Origin: a bacterium
GTDB lineage: Bacteria > CSSED10-310 > JAJRTK01
DNA: 7,642 nucleotides
Direction: 5' to 3'
Assembly (NCBI GenBank): GCA_024278345.1
Contig: JAJRTK010000031.1
Coordinates: 1-7,642, forward strand
Position numbers and translations under genes: made by a program. The notes beneath the pieces were generated by a model. The model was not told where the DNA came from. It searched no databases and saw only the letters and a list, made by a program, of their open reading frames with translations. Numbering within the stretch: position 1 is the stretch's first letter; each line of letters starts with the position of its first letter. This document shows, piece after piece, positions 1-7,571 of the stretch.

Positions 1-2492
1 CCTAAATTCCAGTAGTCATTGTCGAATTCCAGGACCACCGCCAGCGCGGTCGAAAGGTCGAGAGTGGGGGTCCAGAGCTCGGTGTCCTGGTTACTCCCGG
101 GGCCATAAGCATCGCTATCGACAACCGCGAATTGACCCGCACCACCCGTCAAATTATTGTTACCGCCCGGGTCATCAAAGCGCCAGGCTTGGGGATATTG
201 CGGGTCGTTGGGCGTGTACTGGTTGTCAATGTTTACCCAGCCAGCAGGAGCGTTGGAACCGACTGCCGTTTCAAAGTCTTCAGAAAGAAGAATGCCCGTA
301 TAACCCGGGGCCGTACAAGTGGCATCGGCCAGGAGCCCGAAGTTCTCCATGGAGACGCCCGCTGGAGGGGTGACAGCCCGGGTCTCGCCAGTGTATCCGG
401 AGACTAGCGAAGTGACCTGGAAAGTATAATCGACGTTCGCCGTGAGATCCGCACTGTAAACACCGGTTCGCGGGTTGGTGAAAACCGTTGTCAGAGGTGC
501 GCCCACTGCCGTAATGTCGATTCTTGCGTACAGTGGCCAGCCGCCGCCCGCTCCGACAAAGCCATCCGTTACCCGGCCCGATACGGTAGCCGTGGGAGCC
601 GCCGTAAGAGTGAAATCCTGCGTCACTGGTGAGCCTGGCACGGCAACCACGATACCGTTTACCGTCTGGGGCATGTACCCGAACTTCGAGGCCGTCACGT
701 CATAGGTGCCATCAAGGAGATTCAGCGTGTAATCGCCATTGACATCCGTCTGAGCCGCAAAGGAGCCCAGAGTGTTGTTGGGGTCGTTGGGATCCAGCCG
801 AACTGCCGTAACAGTCGCACTTTCCAGCGGCGAGCCACCGCTGGTGACGTTGCCCTGCAAGACCTCGGTGTCTCCCAGTGTCCCGGTACAGCTCGGGATC
901 TTGAAGGCGCCGACCCGTGTGTTCCAATTGAATCCACTATCGTTCACGTCATGGTATTCCGTGGTGTACCAGAAGGTACAATCATCGGAGGGATCAAGCT
1001 GCATGGCGCTGTAGTCGCCCCAGCGATTCACGCCTGTGGCGGAGCCGCCACCGGCCATGATCTCGGCCTCCGCCTGCAACGTGCCCGGTGCGTCGCCCAT
1101 GTCGCGAGTGGCGTATCGGATGGATGGGAAGGTCGAAGAGCTGGAAACCGAATAACCGAGCGCAATGTTGCCACTGCCATCCATGGCGATGCTGCCCATC
1201 CAGCGGTGGTCGGAATCGGGGGCCCAGGTGCCTTCCTGCTGGAGTGTCCAGCCGGTCCCGGTGTTCCGGAGCTCGAACCAACGGATACCAGCCCAGTCCG
1301 TACCATCGACGTCCACGGTGAAGTTCCCCAGAAACGCCTGGTGCGCACCCAGGTTCATGTAAGAGCCGTGCCACATGGGCCAGAAAGCGAGATCGTCCAG
1401 AAGCTGGCTTGTCCCCGGCTGGGAGATACAGGAGGAGAAGAACCCGCAGACCGTGTAGTTGAACGGAGTAAGGTTGATCTCCTGGGCCAAGCTGAACGTG
1501 CTGTTCGCCGGCGTCACCCAGTCAAGAGAAAACTCGTAGATCGCCAGTCGGTCGGGGCCGGAAGGATGAGGCTGCGAGGAAGACTGGTTGGTGTAGAAGG
1601 TGTAGAACTGCCCTGGTGTACCCGCCGGCGGAGCGCTGGGCCCATCGAGATCGAACGGCATCAAAAGGTTGGCCAGGCCGTTCTGGAAGACAAAGCTCGC
1701 CGGGCTCCCCGCCAACATGGCACCACGGTCGAAAGCGTAGGCATAATAGGCGTTGGCGAATCCCGTGTTCGTTCCCACCAAATAGGCGTTATGGGTTGGA
1801 TCTGGCCATACGCCGATCTTGAAGTAGTCGGGGAAGTCCGGCAGGGCGAACTCATACAGATAGTAAGATCCGGTAGGATCAGGCGTCTGAGAGACGGCGA
1901 AACAGAGAGCATCGGCACCGCCGCCAACAAACTGGGACATCATCCAGCGATCGACCAGCCGGTCGTAGAGAACGATGGGATCTCCGTGGTTGTTGTTTTC
2001 ACAAGCCGTGAGTCCCGAGCCCGCGAAGAGGGCATTGTAACCGAAGGAGGCCCCCACCGTGGCGCCTGTCTTGTCATAGATCTGGACTTGCAGGTTGACC
2101 ATCTGGATGTAATGGTTCGGACCCACATCCCCGGTGGTATCGGGAGGAGCAACGCCTCCACCGCCCTGGCCTTCGAAATTGATGGTTGGCGTGGGCGTCA
2201 TGGCATCGGGATTCACCGAGCGCGCGGCAAGGGGATCGACGATGGACGGCCGGGTGCTCTGAACGCCCCCTGGCTCATGATTTCTTATGGGGTTGATGAC
2301 CTTCGCGATGATTTCGTCCGATGACACAGCGGGCAAGTCCCTGACAGCAGGACTTACAGCCGGTATCGACGGTTCAAGAGAATAAAAAACCGGCACTGAA
2401 GCCGGCGGCGAATCCGCGGCCGTACCGACTCCAGGCAGGAGCCACACAAACCCTGCTACGGCCAAGGTCAAAATTTTTAGAGGCTGTCTCAC
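1..2492 (-). CDS. Secreted multidomain protein with carboxypeptidase-regulatory-like repeats (3' end outside window)
   Basis: The reading frame is open from a GTG at 2492 to the left window edge: 830 codons, no stop, C-terminus missing. The GTG is chosen because a perfect GGAGG lies 6 nt upstream and the first residues form a signal peptide: basic MRQPLK, hydrophobic stretch about 7-20, probable cleavage near TAA-DS at 24-27. After a Pro/Ser-rich region (28-95) comes a large domain (about 100-535) opening with PPDTTGDVGPNHYIQMVN (116-133), a pattern I associate with big exported bacterial proteins, perhaps a beta-propeller. It holds cysteines at 164, 197, 349, 355, 505 and 535. Next are two carboxypeptidase-regulatory-like/Ig-like units, about 543-628 (DVNGDYTLNLLDGTYDV) and 635-722 (ATVSGRVTDG). 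From about 735 (LLSEDFETAVGSNAPAGW) the sequence resembles a choice-of-anchor-J/cleaved-adhesin module. No catalytic motif is evident. It is probably exported or surface-exposed; binding or adhesion is only a guess. It is separated from comEA by 325 bp, so it is likely a separate unit. Confidence 0.9.
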   Translation of the reverse strand, partial: MRQPLKILTLAVAGFVWLLPGVGTAADSPPASVPVFYSLEPSIPAVSPAVRDLPAVSSDEIIAKVINPIRNHEPGGVQSTRPSIVDPLAARSVNPDAMTPTPTINFEGQGGGGVAPPDTTGDVGPNHYIQMVNLQVQIYDKTGATVGASFGYNALFAGSGLTACENNNHGDPIVLYDRLVDRWMMSQFVGGGADALCFAVSQTPDPTGSYYLYEFALPDFPDYFKIGVWPDPTHNAYLVGTNTGFANAYYAYAFDRGAMLAGSPASFVFQNGLANLLMPFDLDGPSAPPAGTPGQFYTFYTNQSSSQPHPSGPDRLAIYEFSLDWVTPANSTFSLAQEINLTPFNYTVCGFFSSCISQPGTSQLLDDLAFWPMWHGSYMNLGAHQAFLGNFTVDVDGTDWAGIRWFELRNTGTGWTLQQEGTWAPDSDHRWMGSIAMDGSGNIALGYSVSSSSTFPSIRYATRDMGDAPGTLQAEAEIMAGGGSATGVNRWGDYSAMQLDPSDDCTFWYTTEYHDVNDSGFNWNTRVGAFKIPSCTGTLGDTEVLQGNVTSGGSPLESATVTAVRLDPNDPNNTLGSFAAQTDVNGDYTLNLLDGTYDVTASKFGYMPQTVNGIVVAVPGSPVTQDFTLTAAPTATVSGRVTDGFVGAGGGWPLYARIDITAVGAPLTTVFTNPRTGVYSADLTANVDYTFQVTSLVSGYTGETRAVTPPAGVSMENFGLLADATCTAPGYTGILLSEDFETAVGSNAPAGWVNIDNQYTPNDPQYPQAWRFDDPGGNNNLTGGAGQFAVVDSDAYGPGSNQDTELWTPTLDLSTALAVVLEFDNDYWNL
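2384..2405 (-). terminator. Intrinsic-terminator-like hairpin inside the secreted-protein gene
   Basis: On the coding (minus) strand CCGGC (2405-2401), a six-base loop (2400-2395) and GCCGG (2394-2390) form a five-pair all-GC stem followed directly by six T residues (2389-2384). It lies around codons 30-36, just after the signal-peptide region. The shape is that of a short rho-independent terminator. Its position inside an intact reading frame makes it either a premature-termination or attenuation element, or a coincidence of Pro/Ala codons followed by Val-Phe-Tyr codons. Function is not shown by the sequence. Confidence 0.3.
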
Positions 2493-2498
2493 TCCGGT

Positions 2499-2503
2499 CC
2501 TCC
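2499..2503 (-). promoter_or_regulatory. Ribosome binding site GGAGG of the secreted-protein gene
   Basis: GGAGG on the minus strand lies 6 nt before the GTG at 2492. It decides the start, since there is no ATG nearby that would keep the signal peptide. Confidence 0.8.
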
Positions 2504-2554
2504 GTTTCCTGTACTCGTTTCTCAACCGAACTTCACTTCTTGGTAGAAGCACCG

Positions 2555-2578
2555 GGGTATTCGGAAAACCAAATACCC
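2555..2578. repeat. Strong 10-bp stem, 4-nt loop inverted repeat
   Basis: GGGTATTCGG (2555-2564), loop AAAA (2565-2568) and CCAAATACCC (2569-2578) pair over ten positions, nine Watson-Crick and one that is A-C as DNA on this strand but a G-U wobble in minus-strand RNA. It lies 63 nt upstream of the GTG at 2492, so it would fall at the 3' end of the comEC-comEA transcript or in the 5' leader of the secreted-protein mRNA. No T tract follows on either strand, so it is not a canonical intrinsic terminator. Confidence 0.65.
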
Positions 2579-2817
2579 TAAGCTCAAACAAGAGCAATCT
2601 ACGATCCCGCGCGTTCGTGAACCTCCGCCGTTGAGTTCGACATCCCCTGTGCAACCCAACATTCGTGAAAGAGCACCCGCCAGCACCGGCAAAATGGAGC
2701 GGCAAAGGTCCAAACGGAAATCACGCGGATCGTAAGGCAGACCTACCCTATTCCAAATCTTGTGAACTTTGCAAGGCTCCCTCTGGAAATGGGTGATCTC
2801 CCAGAAGGTCCAAGGCA

Positions 2818-3804
2818 TCAATCTAAAGTCAAATAGTCCTTCATTTTTTTGAACTTACTCGGGCCTATCCCCTTGACATCCATGATCGACTCGAGCTTTT
2901 TGAACGGACCGCGCACGGCTCGATGCTCCACAATCTTCTTTGCGGTGGATGGTCCCACGCCGGGGATCCGGTCCAAATCTGGGGCCAAGGCCGTATTGAT
3001 ATTAATCTTTTCGCCAACTCCTAGGGCTCGGCTTGCACGTCTTCGAATCCCAGTCGATTTGGCCGAAGGGGAAGAAGGCCTCCCGGCTTTTTCTCTCTTG
3101 CCCGTGGTCACCCGACTCCGAAGACGGTCCATGGTCCTCGGGCCGATCCGGCGCACCTGGATCAACTCCTCCACCGATTGGAAAGGCCAGTGCTGGGCTC
3201 GGTATTCCAAAATCGCCTTCGCCGTCGCCGGGCCGATTCTTGGAAGCGTCTCAAGCTGCGCCGCGTTGGCCGTATTGATGTTGATGACTCCACCAGCCAC
3301 GGTTCTTTTCGAGCCGGTCGATCCGCCCGGGCTTCCTCCGGCGGCTCCCCCACCGGAAGGTTCTGGATGGCCCGTGGTGATCTGGTTCCGAAATTTCCCT
3401 AACGTCTTGGGACCAATCCGCTTGACCTTGACGAGATCCTCTATGGAAGCAAAGGGACCATGCTCCGTCCGGTAGTCGATGATCCTCTGGGCGGTGGACG
3501 GGCCAACCCCTGGCAACTGCACGAGTTCCTGCGCATCCGCCGTATTGACATTGATCTTCATCCGCTCCCTGAGATCCAAAAGCGCGGCACCGGCCAGTTT
3601 CCCTATGGCCTCCGGAGCCCCGGACCCACCGACAGAACCCTCGTCGGAATCCGGAACCGGAAGTTCCTCGAATCCACGGCCCAACAATTCCTGCTGAAGC
3701 TCCCGTTCCTTGACCTCATGGTAGTAGACGGACCAGCCACCCCAGCTTGTGAGGAAAACCAAGAAACCTAGAAACGCAACCTGAAACGCCGTAAATCGAA
3801 GCAT
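2818..3804 (-). CDS. comEA: ComEA-like DNA receptor with three tandem helix-hairpin-helix domains
   Basis: The product (328 aa from the ATG at 3804) is a membrane-anchored DNA-binding protein expected to capture incoming double-stranded DNA outside the inner membrane for ComEC. Residues about 5-24 form one hydrophobic segment, followed by a charged stretch (28-46) and an acidic/Gly-rich linker. Three ComEA-type (HhH)2 domains follow: 83-144, 173-234 and 266-327, each opening INxNTA and carrying two hairpins, such as [12 protein letters not shown] and [11 protein letters not shown] in the first. Linkers are Gly/Ser-rich (149-166) and Arg/Lys/Ser-rich (236-262). The middle copy has PRIG in place of PGVG in its first hairpin. 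Usual ComEA proteins have one such domain, often with an SLBB domain, which is absent here. The start at 3804 has GAGG 6 nt upstream. An alternative GTG at 3816 overlaps the comEC stop as GTGA and adds MRDE. It follows comEC directly, so co-transcription is near certain. Confidence 0.93.
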   Translation of the reverse strand: MLRFTAFQVAFLGFLVFLTSWGGWSVYYHEVKERELQQELLGRGFEELPVPDSDEGSVGGSGAPEAIGKLAGAALLDLRERMKINVNTADAQELVQLPGVGPSTAQRIIDYRTEHGPFASIEDLVKVKRIGPKTLGKFRNQITTGHPEPSGGGAAGGSPGGSTGSKRTVAGGVININTANAAQLETLPRIGPATAKAILEYRAQHWPFQSVEELIQVRRIGPRTMDRLRSRVTTGKREKAGRPSSPSAKSTGIRRRASRALGVGEKININTALAPDLDRIPGVGPSTAKKIVEHRAVRGPFKKLESIMDVKGIGPSKFKKMKDYLTLD

Positions 3805-3810
3805 CTCGTC

Positions 3811-3814
3811 CCTC
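3811..3814 (-). promoter_or_regulatory. Ribosome binding site GAGG of comEA, inside the end of comEC
   Basis: GAGG on the minus strand sits 6 nt before the ATG at 3804 and overlaps the comEC TGA stop (3815-3813). It favours 3804 over the GTG at 3816, before which only a weak GGA is seen at a poor distance. Confidence 0.55.
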
Positions 3815-6800
3815 ACCGTCCGGGTTTCACGCCAACCAATCCAGCCGCCGCGGCTTCCAGATTTTCCCGATATCCAACAATCTTCGCATCCCCCGTGCCG
3901 TCGGTCTCCACAAGGATAGCCCCGGAATCCCCCGTGAAATAGACCCTGACGCTGGCGTCGCGGTATTTGCCCAAAACGTATCCGATCTTCCGCCGGTTAA
4001 AGCGGTTCAACTGTCCAACGCCCACGGCGGCCTTGGGAGCCACCGCCTGGATAAATTTCTCAGACAGCCCTTCTGGCCAGCCGCCTGACGGGATCGAGAG
4101 CAATCCCGCCCGCACCTTCTCCCGGGGTAAACGCTCCAGAAGCCGCTCCTGCTCCCTGGCCGGCAAATCGGAGGGCAAGAGGGCGGAGAAATCGCCCTGT
4201 TCCAAGCGCAGTACGATGGAGCGCCCCTCCACGGCACCGACCCCGGCTTCCATCCCCTCCGCGGGCATGCTCTCCGGCCAAAGAATCTCCAAGCTTGTCC
4301 TTGGCAGGGTCCGCCCGGCCAGAGTCCAGGCTTCCCCCCCGATGAGAGCCAACAACAGCCCCAAGAACGCGATATCGACGGCTCTGGGCCTCCAGGCCAG
4401 CCGTCTGGCGAAACCGGCCAAGAAGACCATAAATAGAAGGCCGCCGAAAACCGCCACCCAGACAACCCGTAGACCGATCTTCCGGGGCAATCCTTCCTCC
4501 ATAAGCTCCATTCCCGCCTCCCCGCGGACCAGCTCGATTCCTTTCTCCTCCAACATCTTCCTGTACTCCACATAGGTGTCATAGATCAGCCGCGTCACAT
4601 TGGAGAGCCGGTGTTCCCGCCATTGGGCGTCCCCCACTTGAAGCAGGAACCGCTCGTACCCCTCGTCACTGGCATCATGGGCAAGCTCCGGACCATAGGG
4701 ATCCACCACCCGGCCGACGTCGAATCGCTCCAAAACCGTCAGCAAGCCGCCAAAGTTATCGGGACTCAAGTTGGTGACCACCACCCGATCCAGTTTTCGG
4801 ATCCGCTTGGCAAGCAACACGCCGCGCAGAATCCGCTCCCCTACGTCAAAGGGGCGGCTCGTCCGCCGGCCACTCAGGTAACGAGGCCCTCCATCTACCA
4901 ACACAACCTCGCCCGTGGGAGCCTCGATGAGGATGGGATGGCCGGCTCCGGAGGAAAACATGTACGGGTGGAGGAAGCTCACGCGGAGCGATGCACCCGG
5001 CTGGATGGCCATGGCCCCAACCAGCGCCGACAAGACCGCAAGCCCCACCAGGGCAACTGCAAGGCCAGCGCTCCTCCTCAGGCTGGGAGCACGGGCCAGG
5101 GCCTCGATCCTGTAGTAGAGCCGCCGGCTTCCATCAGCGATCTCCCTGTGCCAGGCGAAGCCAACCAGCATCAGATAGTAAACCCCCAGGTGCCAAAGCT
5201 TGGGCGGCGGGCTGCTGGGCCAATCCACCAGCCAAAACAGGATCACCAGCGGGGGAAAGAAGATGTACTTGACGAAAAACCAGTTGGCCGCGGCCAGAAC
5301 CAGCGACAGAGCCGGCCCCACCAGCGGCAGGAAGAAGATCAGGACCCCCAGCATGGCCAGGAAAAGGACGACGGTAAGTCCGGGAATCGCCACCAGGTTT
5401 CCCAGGGGTGATGAGACGGGGAGTTGCTGGAAATAGTAGGTATTCAGGGGAAAAACAAGGCCGGCCAGGATGGCGAACTGCGCCGCCATGAAGAGTCTGA
5501 GGCCCTCGGGCAAACGGGAGAAAGCCAGACTGAAGGGAAGGCGCCCTTCCAATAAAGCCCCCGCCGCCACGGCGGCCACCGCGGCCAACAGCGTCCAGTG
5601 AGGAAGCCCGAAGAGCGTCGACATCGCCGCGTGACAGAAGATCGTGTAGAAGAAAAGAAGTAGTCCTATGCCCAGCGGCCCCCGGACGTACCGTTTCAAA
5701 TAATAGTGGAACGGCCCGGTCAACAGAATAAGCGACAGGACCGCCGCAAAGGAGTAGGTCACGGACGCCTCCCATGCGGCCGCGGGATAGAGTGTCAAAA
5801 CCACCAGCGCAGCGACGGCGCAACCGAAGAGAGCACTCACCTTCAGGGAGGAGGAAAAGAGGCTGTAGCTTGCCACCACAGCGCTGACCATGGTGGCTGC
5901 GCGAAGTGTCGAGGGGCGTGCGCCCACCAGGATGGCGAAGACCCAAACGCACGGGATCACCACCACCGCGTAACTCCACCGGGGCACGCCGAACCCGGCG
6001 AGGATCGCGGCTAGGAGGCCTGCAATGATCCCCACGTGCAACCCGGAAACCGCCAAAATATGGGCTGTTCCCGTCGCTTTGTAGACCTCCACGGCATTGG
6101 TCGGCACCGGCCCGGGCTTCAAGGACCAGGGGCCGAATGCCCGCCGGATCTTCTCCCACGGAGTCAAGCTCCCATCCAGGAACGGCTCCCGGAGATGCTG
6201 ATAGCGGATCGTGGACATCCCGCCGCGCAGCCCCAAAAGAACGCCCCCTATAAAGGCCGATTCCGGGTGGGGAAACGTCTGCTTGATCACCCGCAGGAAG
6301 CTCTCTCGGAGCCCCAAGGCAAAGCTCTTCACCTTTCCCTCGCAGCCAACGAGGCCCAGCACCTTCGCATCCTCCGGTCGCAGCCGCCGAATCTGGTAGG
6401 GGGCTCGAAGCTCGCTCATGGCGAAGATCCCCTGGCTTTCCAGGTAGGCTCGGTAGTTGTAGGTCGGGTTCAATGGAAGAGCGGGACGCACGAGCTCCGC
6501 TTCCCGGGTGGCGATGAGATCGCCATATCCCAGGCTCCGCGCCCGGGGATCGTTCATCAACTTCCGGTTCAGGCGTACGAGAACGCGTCCCTTGTCCACC
6601 GGCACTCGCCTTACCGGGCGCCTGTTCTTGTCGAGCTCCACCAGGAAAGCCGGGCGAACAATGAGATTCGTGTACCGCGATCGGACATCGGGATCTTCGT
6701 CGATGCAGCCGTAGATTTCGGTAAACAGGGGAGGTTCACCCATGGCCCTGGAACCGGGTTCCCGGCCAAAATTGACCAGGTGGTTCGGCGAGCTCCGATC

Positions 6801-7034
6801 CAGTTCCAGGCTCGAAAGCGTATAGCCAGCTCCGGCGCCGCCCAGGGCCAACGCCAACATTCCAAGGCGAAGATGGTAGCCCCGCAAGAAGAGGAATCCG
6901 GCGAAGGCCCCGGCCGTGGCCAGCCCGAAAAAGAGCCCGAGCCTTGCGGTCGGGAGGGGCGCCTCTAACCCGGCGGCGATCCCCACCACGAAAAGGACCG
7001 CGAAAAGAATCGTGCCTCTCTGGAACTCACTCAA
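3813..7034 (-). CDS. comEC: ComEC/Rec2-family DNA internalisation channel with degenerate, interrupted metallo-beta-lactamase-like domain
   Basis: This 1073-aa inner-membrane protein matches the ComEC channel that moves one strand of incoming DNA into the cytoplasm. Order: three N-terminal membrane segments (about 8-72); the DUF4131/OB-like region (about 100-215, with [17 protein letters not shown] at 189-205); the competence core with [19 protein letters not shown] (321-339), [11 protein letters not shown] (371-381) and many further helices to about 603; a helix near 657-678; then a metallo-beta-lactamase-like tail (683-1050). In the tail the usual SHPDADHIGG motif reads [10 protein letters not shown] (754-763), LLTGD reads LLPSD (952-956) and VPHHGS reads IPSGGW (981-986), so no metal-binding histidine remains. 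Two hydrophobic helices (about 855-875 and 886-906) interrupt it. Family members are commonly 700-850 aa. The TTG start is supported by GGAGG 7 nt upstream and the TTGA overlap with the preceding gene; no better ATG exists. Family assignment is firm; loss of nuclease function is inferred. Confidence 0.95.
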   Translation of the reverse strand: MSEFQRGTILFAVLFVVGIAAGLEAPLPTARLGLFFGLATAGAFAGFLFLRGYHLRLGMLALALGGAGAGYTLSSLELDRSSPNHLVNFGREPGSRAMGEPPLFTEIYGCIDEDPDVRSRYTNLIVRPAFLVELDKNRRPVRRVPVDKGRVLVRLNRKLMNDPRARSLGYGDLIATREAELVRPALPLNPTYNYRAYLESQGIFAMSELRAPYQIRRLRPEDAKVLGLVGCEGKVKSFALGLRESFLRVIKQTFPHPESAFIGGVLLGLRGGMSTIRYQHLREPFLDGSLTPWEKIRRAFGPWSLKPGPVPTNAVEVYKATGTAHILAVSGLHVGIIAGLLAAILAGFGVPRWSYAVVVIPCVWVFAILVGARPSTLRAATMVSAVVASYSLFSSSLKVSALFGCAVAALVVLTLYPAAAWEASVTYSFAAVLSLILLTGPFHYYLKRYVRGPLGIGLLLFFYTIFCHAAMSTLFGLPHWTLLAAVAAVAAGALLEGRLPFSLAFSRLPEGLRLFMAAQFAILAGLVFPLNTYYFQQLPVSSPLGNLVAIPGLTVVLFLAMLGVLIFFLPLVGPALSLVLAAANWFFVKYIFFPPLVILFWLVDWPSSPPPKLWHLGVYYLMLVGFAWHREIADGSRRLYYRIEALARAPSLRRSAGLAVALVGLAVLSALVGAMAIQPGASLRVSFLHPYMFSSGAGHPILIEAPTGEVVLVDGGPRYLSGRRTSRPFDVGERILRGVLLAKRIRKLDRVVVTNLSPDNFGGLLTVLERFDVGRVVDPYGPELAHDASDEGYERFLLQVGDAQWREHRLSNVTRLIYDTYVEYRKMLEEKGIELVRGEAGMELMEEGLPRKIGLRVVWVAVFGGLLFMVFLAGFARRLAWRPRAVDIAFLGLLLALIGGEAWTLAGRTLPRTSLEILWPESMPAEGMEAGVGAVEGRSIVLRLEQGDFSALLPSDLPAREQERLLERLPREKVRAGLLSIPSGGWPEGLSEKFIQAVAPKAAVGVGQLNRFNRRKIGYVLGKYRDASVRVYFTGDSGAILVETDGTGDAKIVGYRENLEAAAAGLVGVKPGR

Positions 7035-7282
7035 CGGACCGCCTCCGGCAAGGGCTTACCCTTCCCCCCGGGCAACGAGTCCAACCGACGCGCCTCCCCT
7101 TCCTTCCGCTGCCTTGGACCATGCTCGAAGCTCTGCTCCACCCGGATGCGGGGAATGTAATGGCGGTTTGACTCCACGAGGAAGGGCCGTCGGTAGTCCG
7201 GGACCAAGACGAGCACCGACGCCCCCACAAGCAAGGCCCCCAACAGCAAAGCCACCAAAAAGCCAGTCCGATCCGGGTTCAT
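7031..7282 (-). CDS. Small single-pass membrane protein of unknown function, coupled to comEC
   Basis: I do not recognise this family. The 83-aa product begins MNPDRTGFLV, has one hydrophobic helix at about 7-28 and then a basic, Arg/Lys-rich tail (about 31-83) with no cysteines or known motif. The shape suggests a membrane anchor with an extramembrane tail; the net charge before the helix gives no clear topology. The ATG at 7282 is chosen because GGGAGG lies 8 nt upstream (7291-7296). The frame stays open farther upstream to 7582, but that part reads through GC-rich palindromes and is low-complexity. Its TGA overlaps the comEC TTG (TTGA), the arrangement expected for translational coupling, so it is probably the first gene of the competence operon. 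A role in DNA uptake is inferred from position only. Confidence 0.72.
   Translation of the reverse strand: MNPDRTGFLVALLLGALLVGASVLVLVPDYRRPFLVESNRHYIPRIRVEQSFEHGPRQRKEGEARRLDSLPGGKGKPLPEAVR
7042..7046 (-). promoter_or_regulatory. Ribosome binding site GGAGG that fixes the TTG start of comEC
   Basis: GGAGG on the minus strand lies 7 nt before the TTG at 7034, inside the 3' end of the upstream small gene. With the TTGA stop/start overlap it makes TTG the best start. The first downstream alternatives (GTG at codons 16-17) would delete part of the first membrane helix and lack a Shine-Dalgarno. Confidence 0.8.
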
Positions 7283-7290
7283 GGGTGCTC

Positions 7291-7296
7291 CCTCCC
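7291..7296 (-). promoter_or_regulatory. Ribosome binding site GGGAGG of the small membrane protein gene
   Basis: GGGAGG on the minus strand is 8 nt before the ATG at 7282, and a second GGAG (7291-7288) is 5 nt before it. This supports the short form of the gene over the longer open frame. Confidence 0.65.
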
Positions 7297-7505
7297 CATA
7301 GCCACTGCCAGCAATGGCGGCAGCAAAGGGCGAGCAGCGGGCGTGGGCCCGCGCACGATGGGAGCGGAAACCAACCAGGAGAAGCGGCTGGCTCTTGATA
7401 AACGGGCATCCACGTAACGCGGGACAATTCCAGGACTGTGGAACCGCAAGCGCCAACGCCTCGCTATCGCTCGGCGGGTCACGCCGCGCGTTACCCGTAG
7501 GTGGT

Positions 7506-7524
7506 CCGGGGCCTCCGGCCCCGG
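7506..7524. repeat. Perfect 8-bp GC-only hairpin
   Basis: CCGGGGCC (7506-7513), loop TCC, GGCCCCGG (7517-7524). It is the first of three closely spaced hairpins. No T tract follows on either strand. Confidence 0.75.
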
Positions 7525-7530
7525 TCCCCG

Positions 7531-7547
7531 GCAGGGCTTTGCCCTGC
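7531..7547. repeat. Perfect 7-bp hairpin with TTT loop
   Basis: GCAGGGC (7531-7537), loop TTT, GCCCTGC (7541-7547). It begins six bases after the previous hairpin and is followed by ACCCACCAGGG. The form resembles dispersed palindromic intergenic repeats of high-G+C genomes. Copy number cannot be seen from one window. Confidence 0.75.
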
Positions 7548-7571
7548 ACCCACCAGGGAGCTCGCTCAACT

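Larger units (their letters stand above)
2493..2817. other. Intergenic region between comEA and the secreted-protein gene
   Basis: This 325-bp stretch has no convincing gene. The minus frame that begins in TGATG overlap with the comEA stop (ATG at 2818, stop at 2522) would encode about 98 residues, but it has low third-position G+C compared with its neighbours, many cysteines and no recognisable domain. The region should contain the end of the competence transcript and the promoter of the secreted-protein gene. I could not find a -35/-10 pair of good quality on the minus strand. It holds the hairpin at 2555-2578 and two copies of TTCGTGAA. Confidence 0.6.

Noticed and set aside
951-2324. 457-codon open frame on the plus strand
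   Set aside because: It lies wholly opposite the secreted-protein gene, whose minus frame gives a signal peptide and coherent domains. The plus translation is Arg/Gly/Val-rich with no domain. It is a high-G+C antisense shadow.
2522-2821. Minus-strand frame of about 98 codons starting in TGATG overlap with the comEA stop
   Set aside because: The overlap is attractive, but codon use is unlike the neighbours, cysteine content is high, there is no domain, and the strong hairpin at 2555-2578 falls inside it. It is more likely intergenic sequence. Conservation in relatives would reverse this.
3040-3055. TTCGAATCCC resembling a tRNA T-loop
   Set aside because: It is inside the comEA coding frame, and no acceptor, D or anticodon stems can be built around it.
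2849-3475. 208-codon plus-strand frame and overlapping smaller plus frames
   Set aside because: Antisense to the three helix-hairpin-helix repeats of comEA; its apparent internal repetition simply mirrors those repeats.
5134-6159. 341-codon minus-strand frame
   Set aside because: A different minus frame within comEC. Its translation is Gly/Arg/Pro-rich with no membrane segments, while the comEC frame is continuous across it.
6036-6968. 310-codon plus-strand frame and similar plus frames across 3967-6968
   Set aside because: Antisense shadows of comEC, whose minus frame has the competence-family motifs throughout.
7400-7436. TTGTCC and TTTATC as a sigma-70 promoter for the competence operon
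   Set aside because: The -10 matches only about half of the consensus and the spacer is about 19 bp. This is too weak to annotate.
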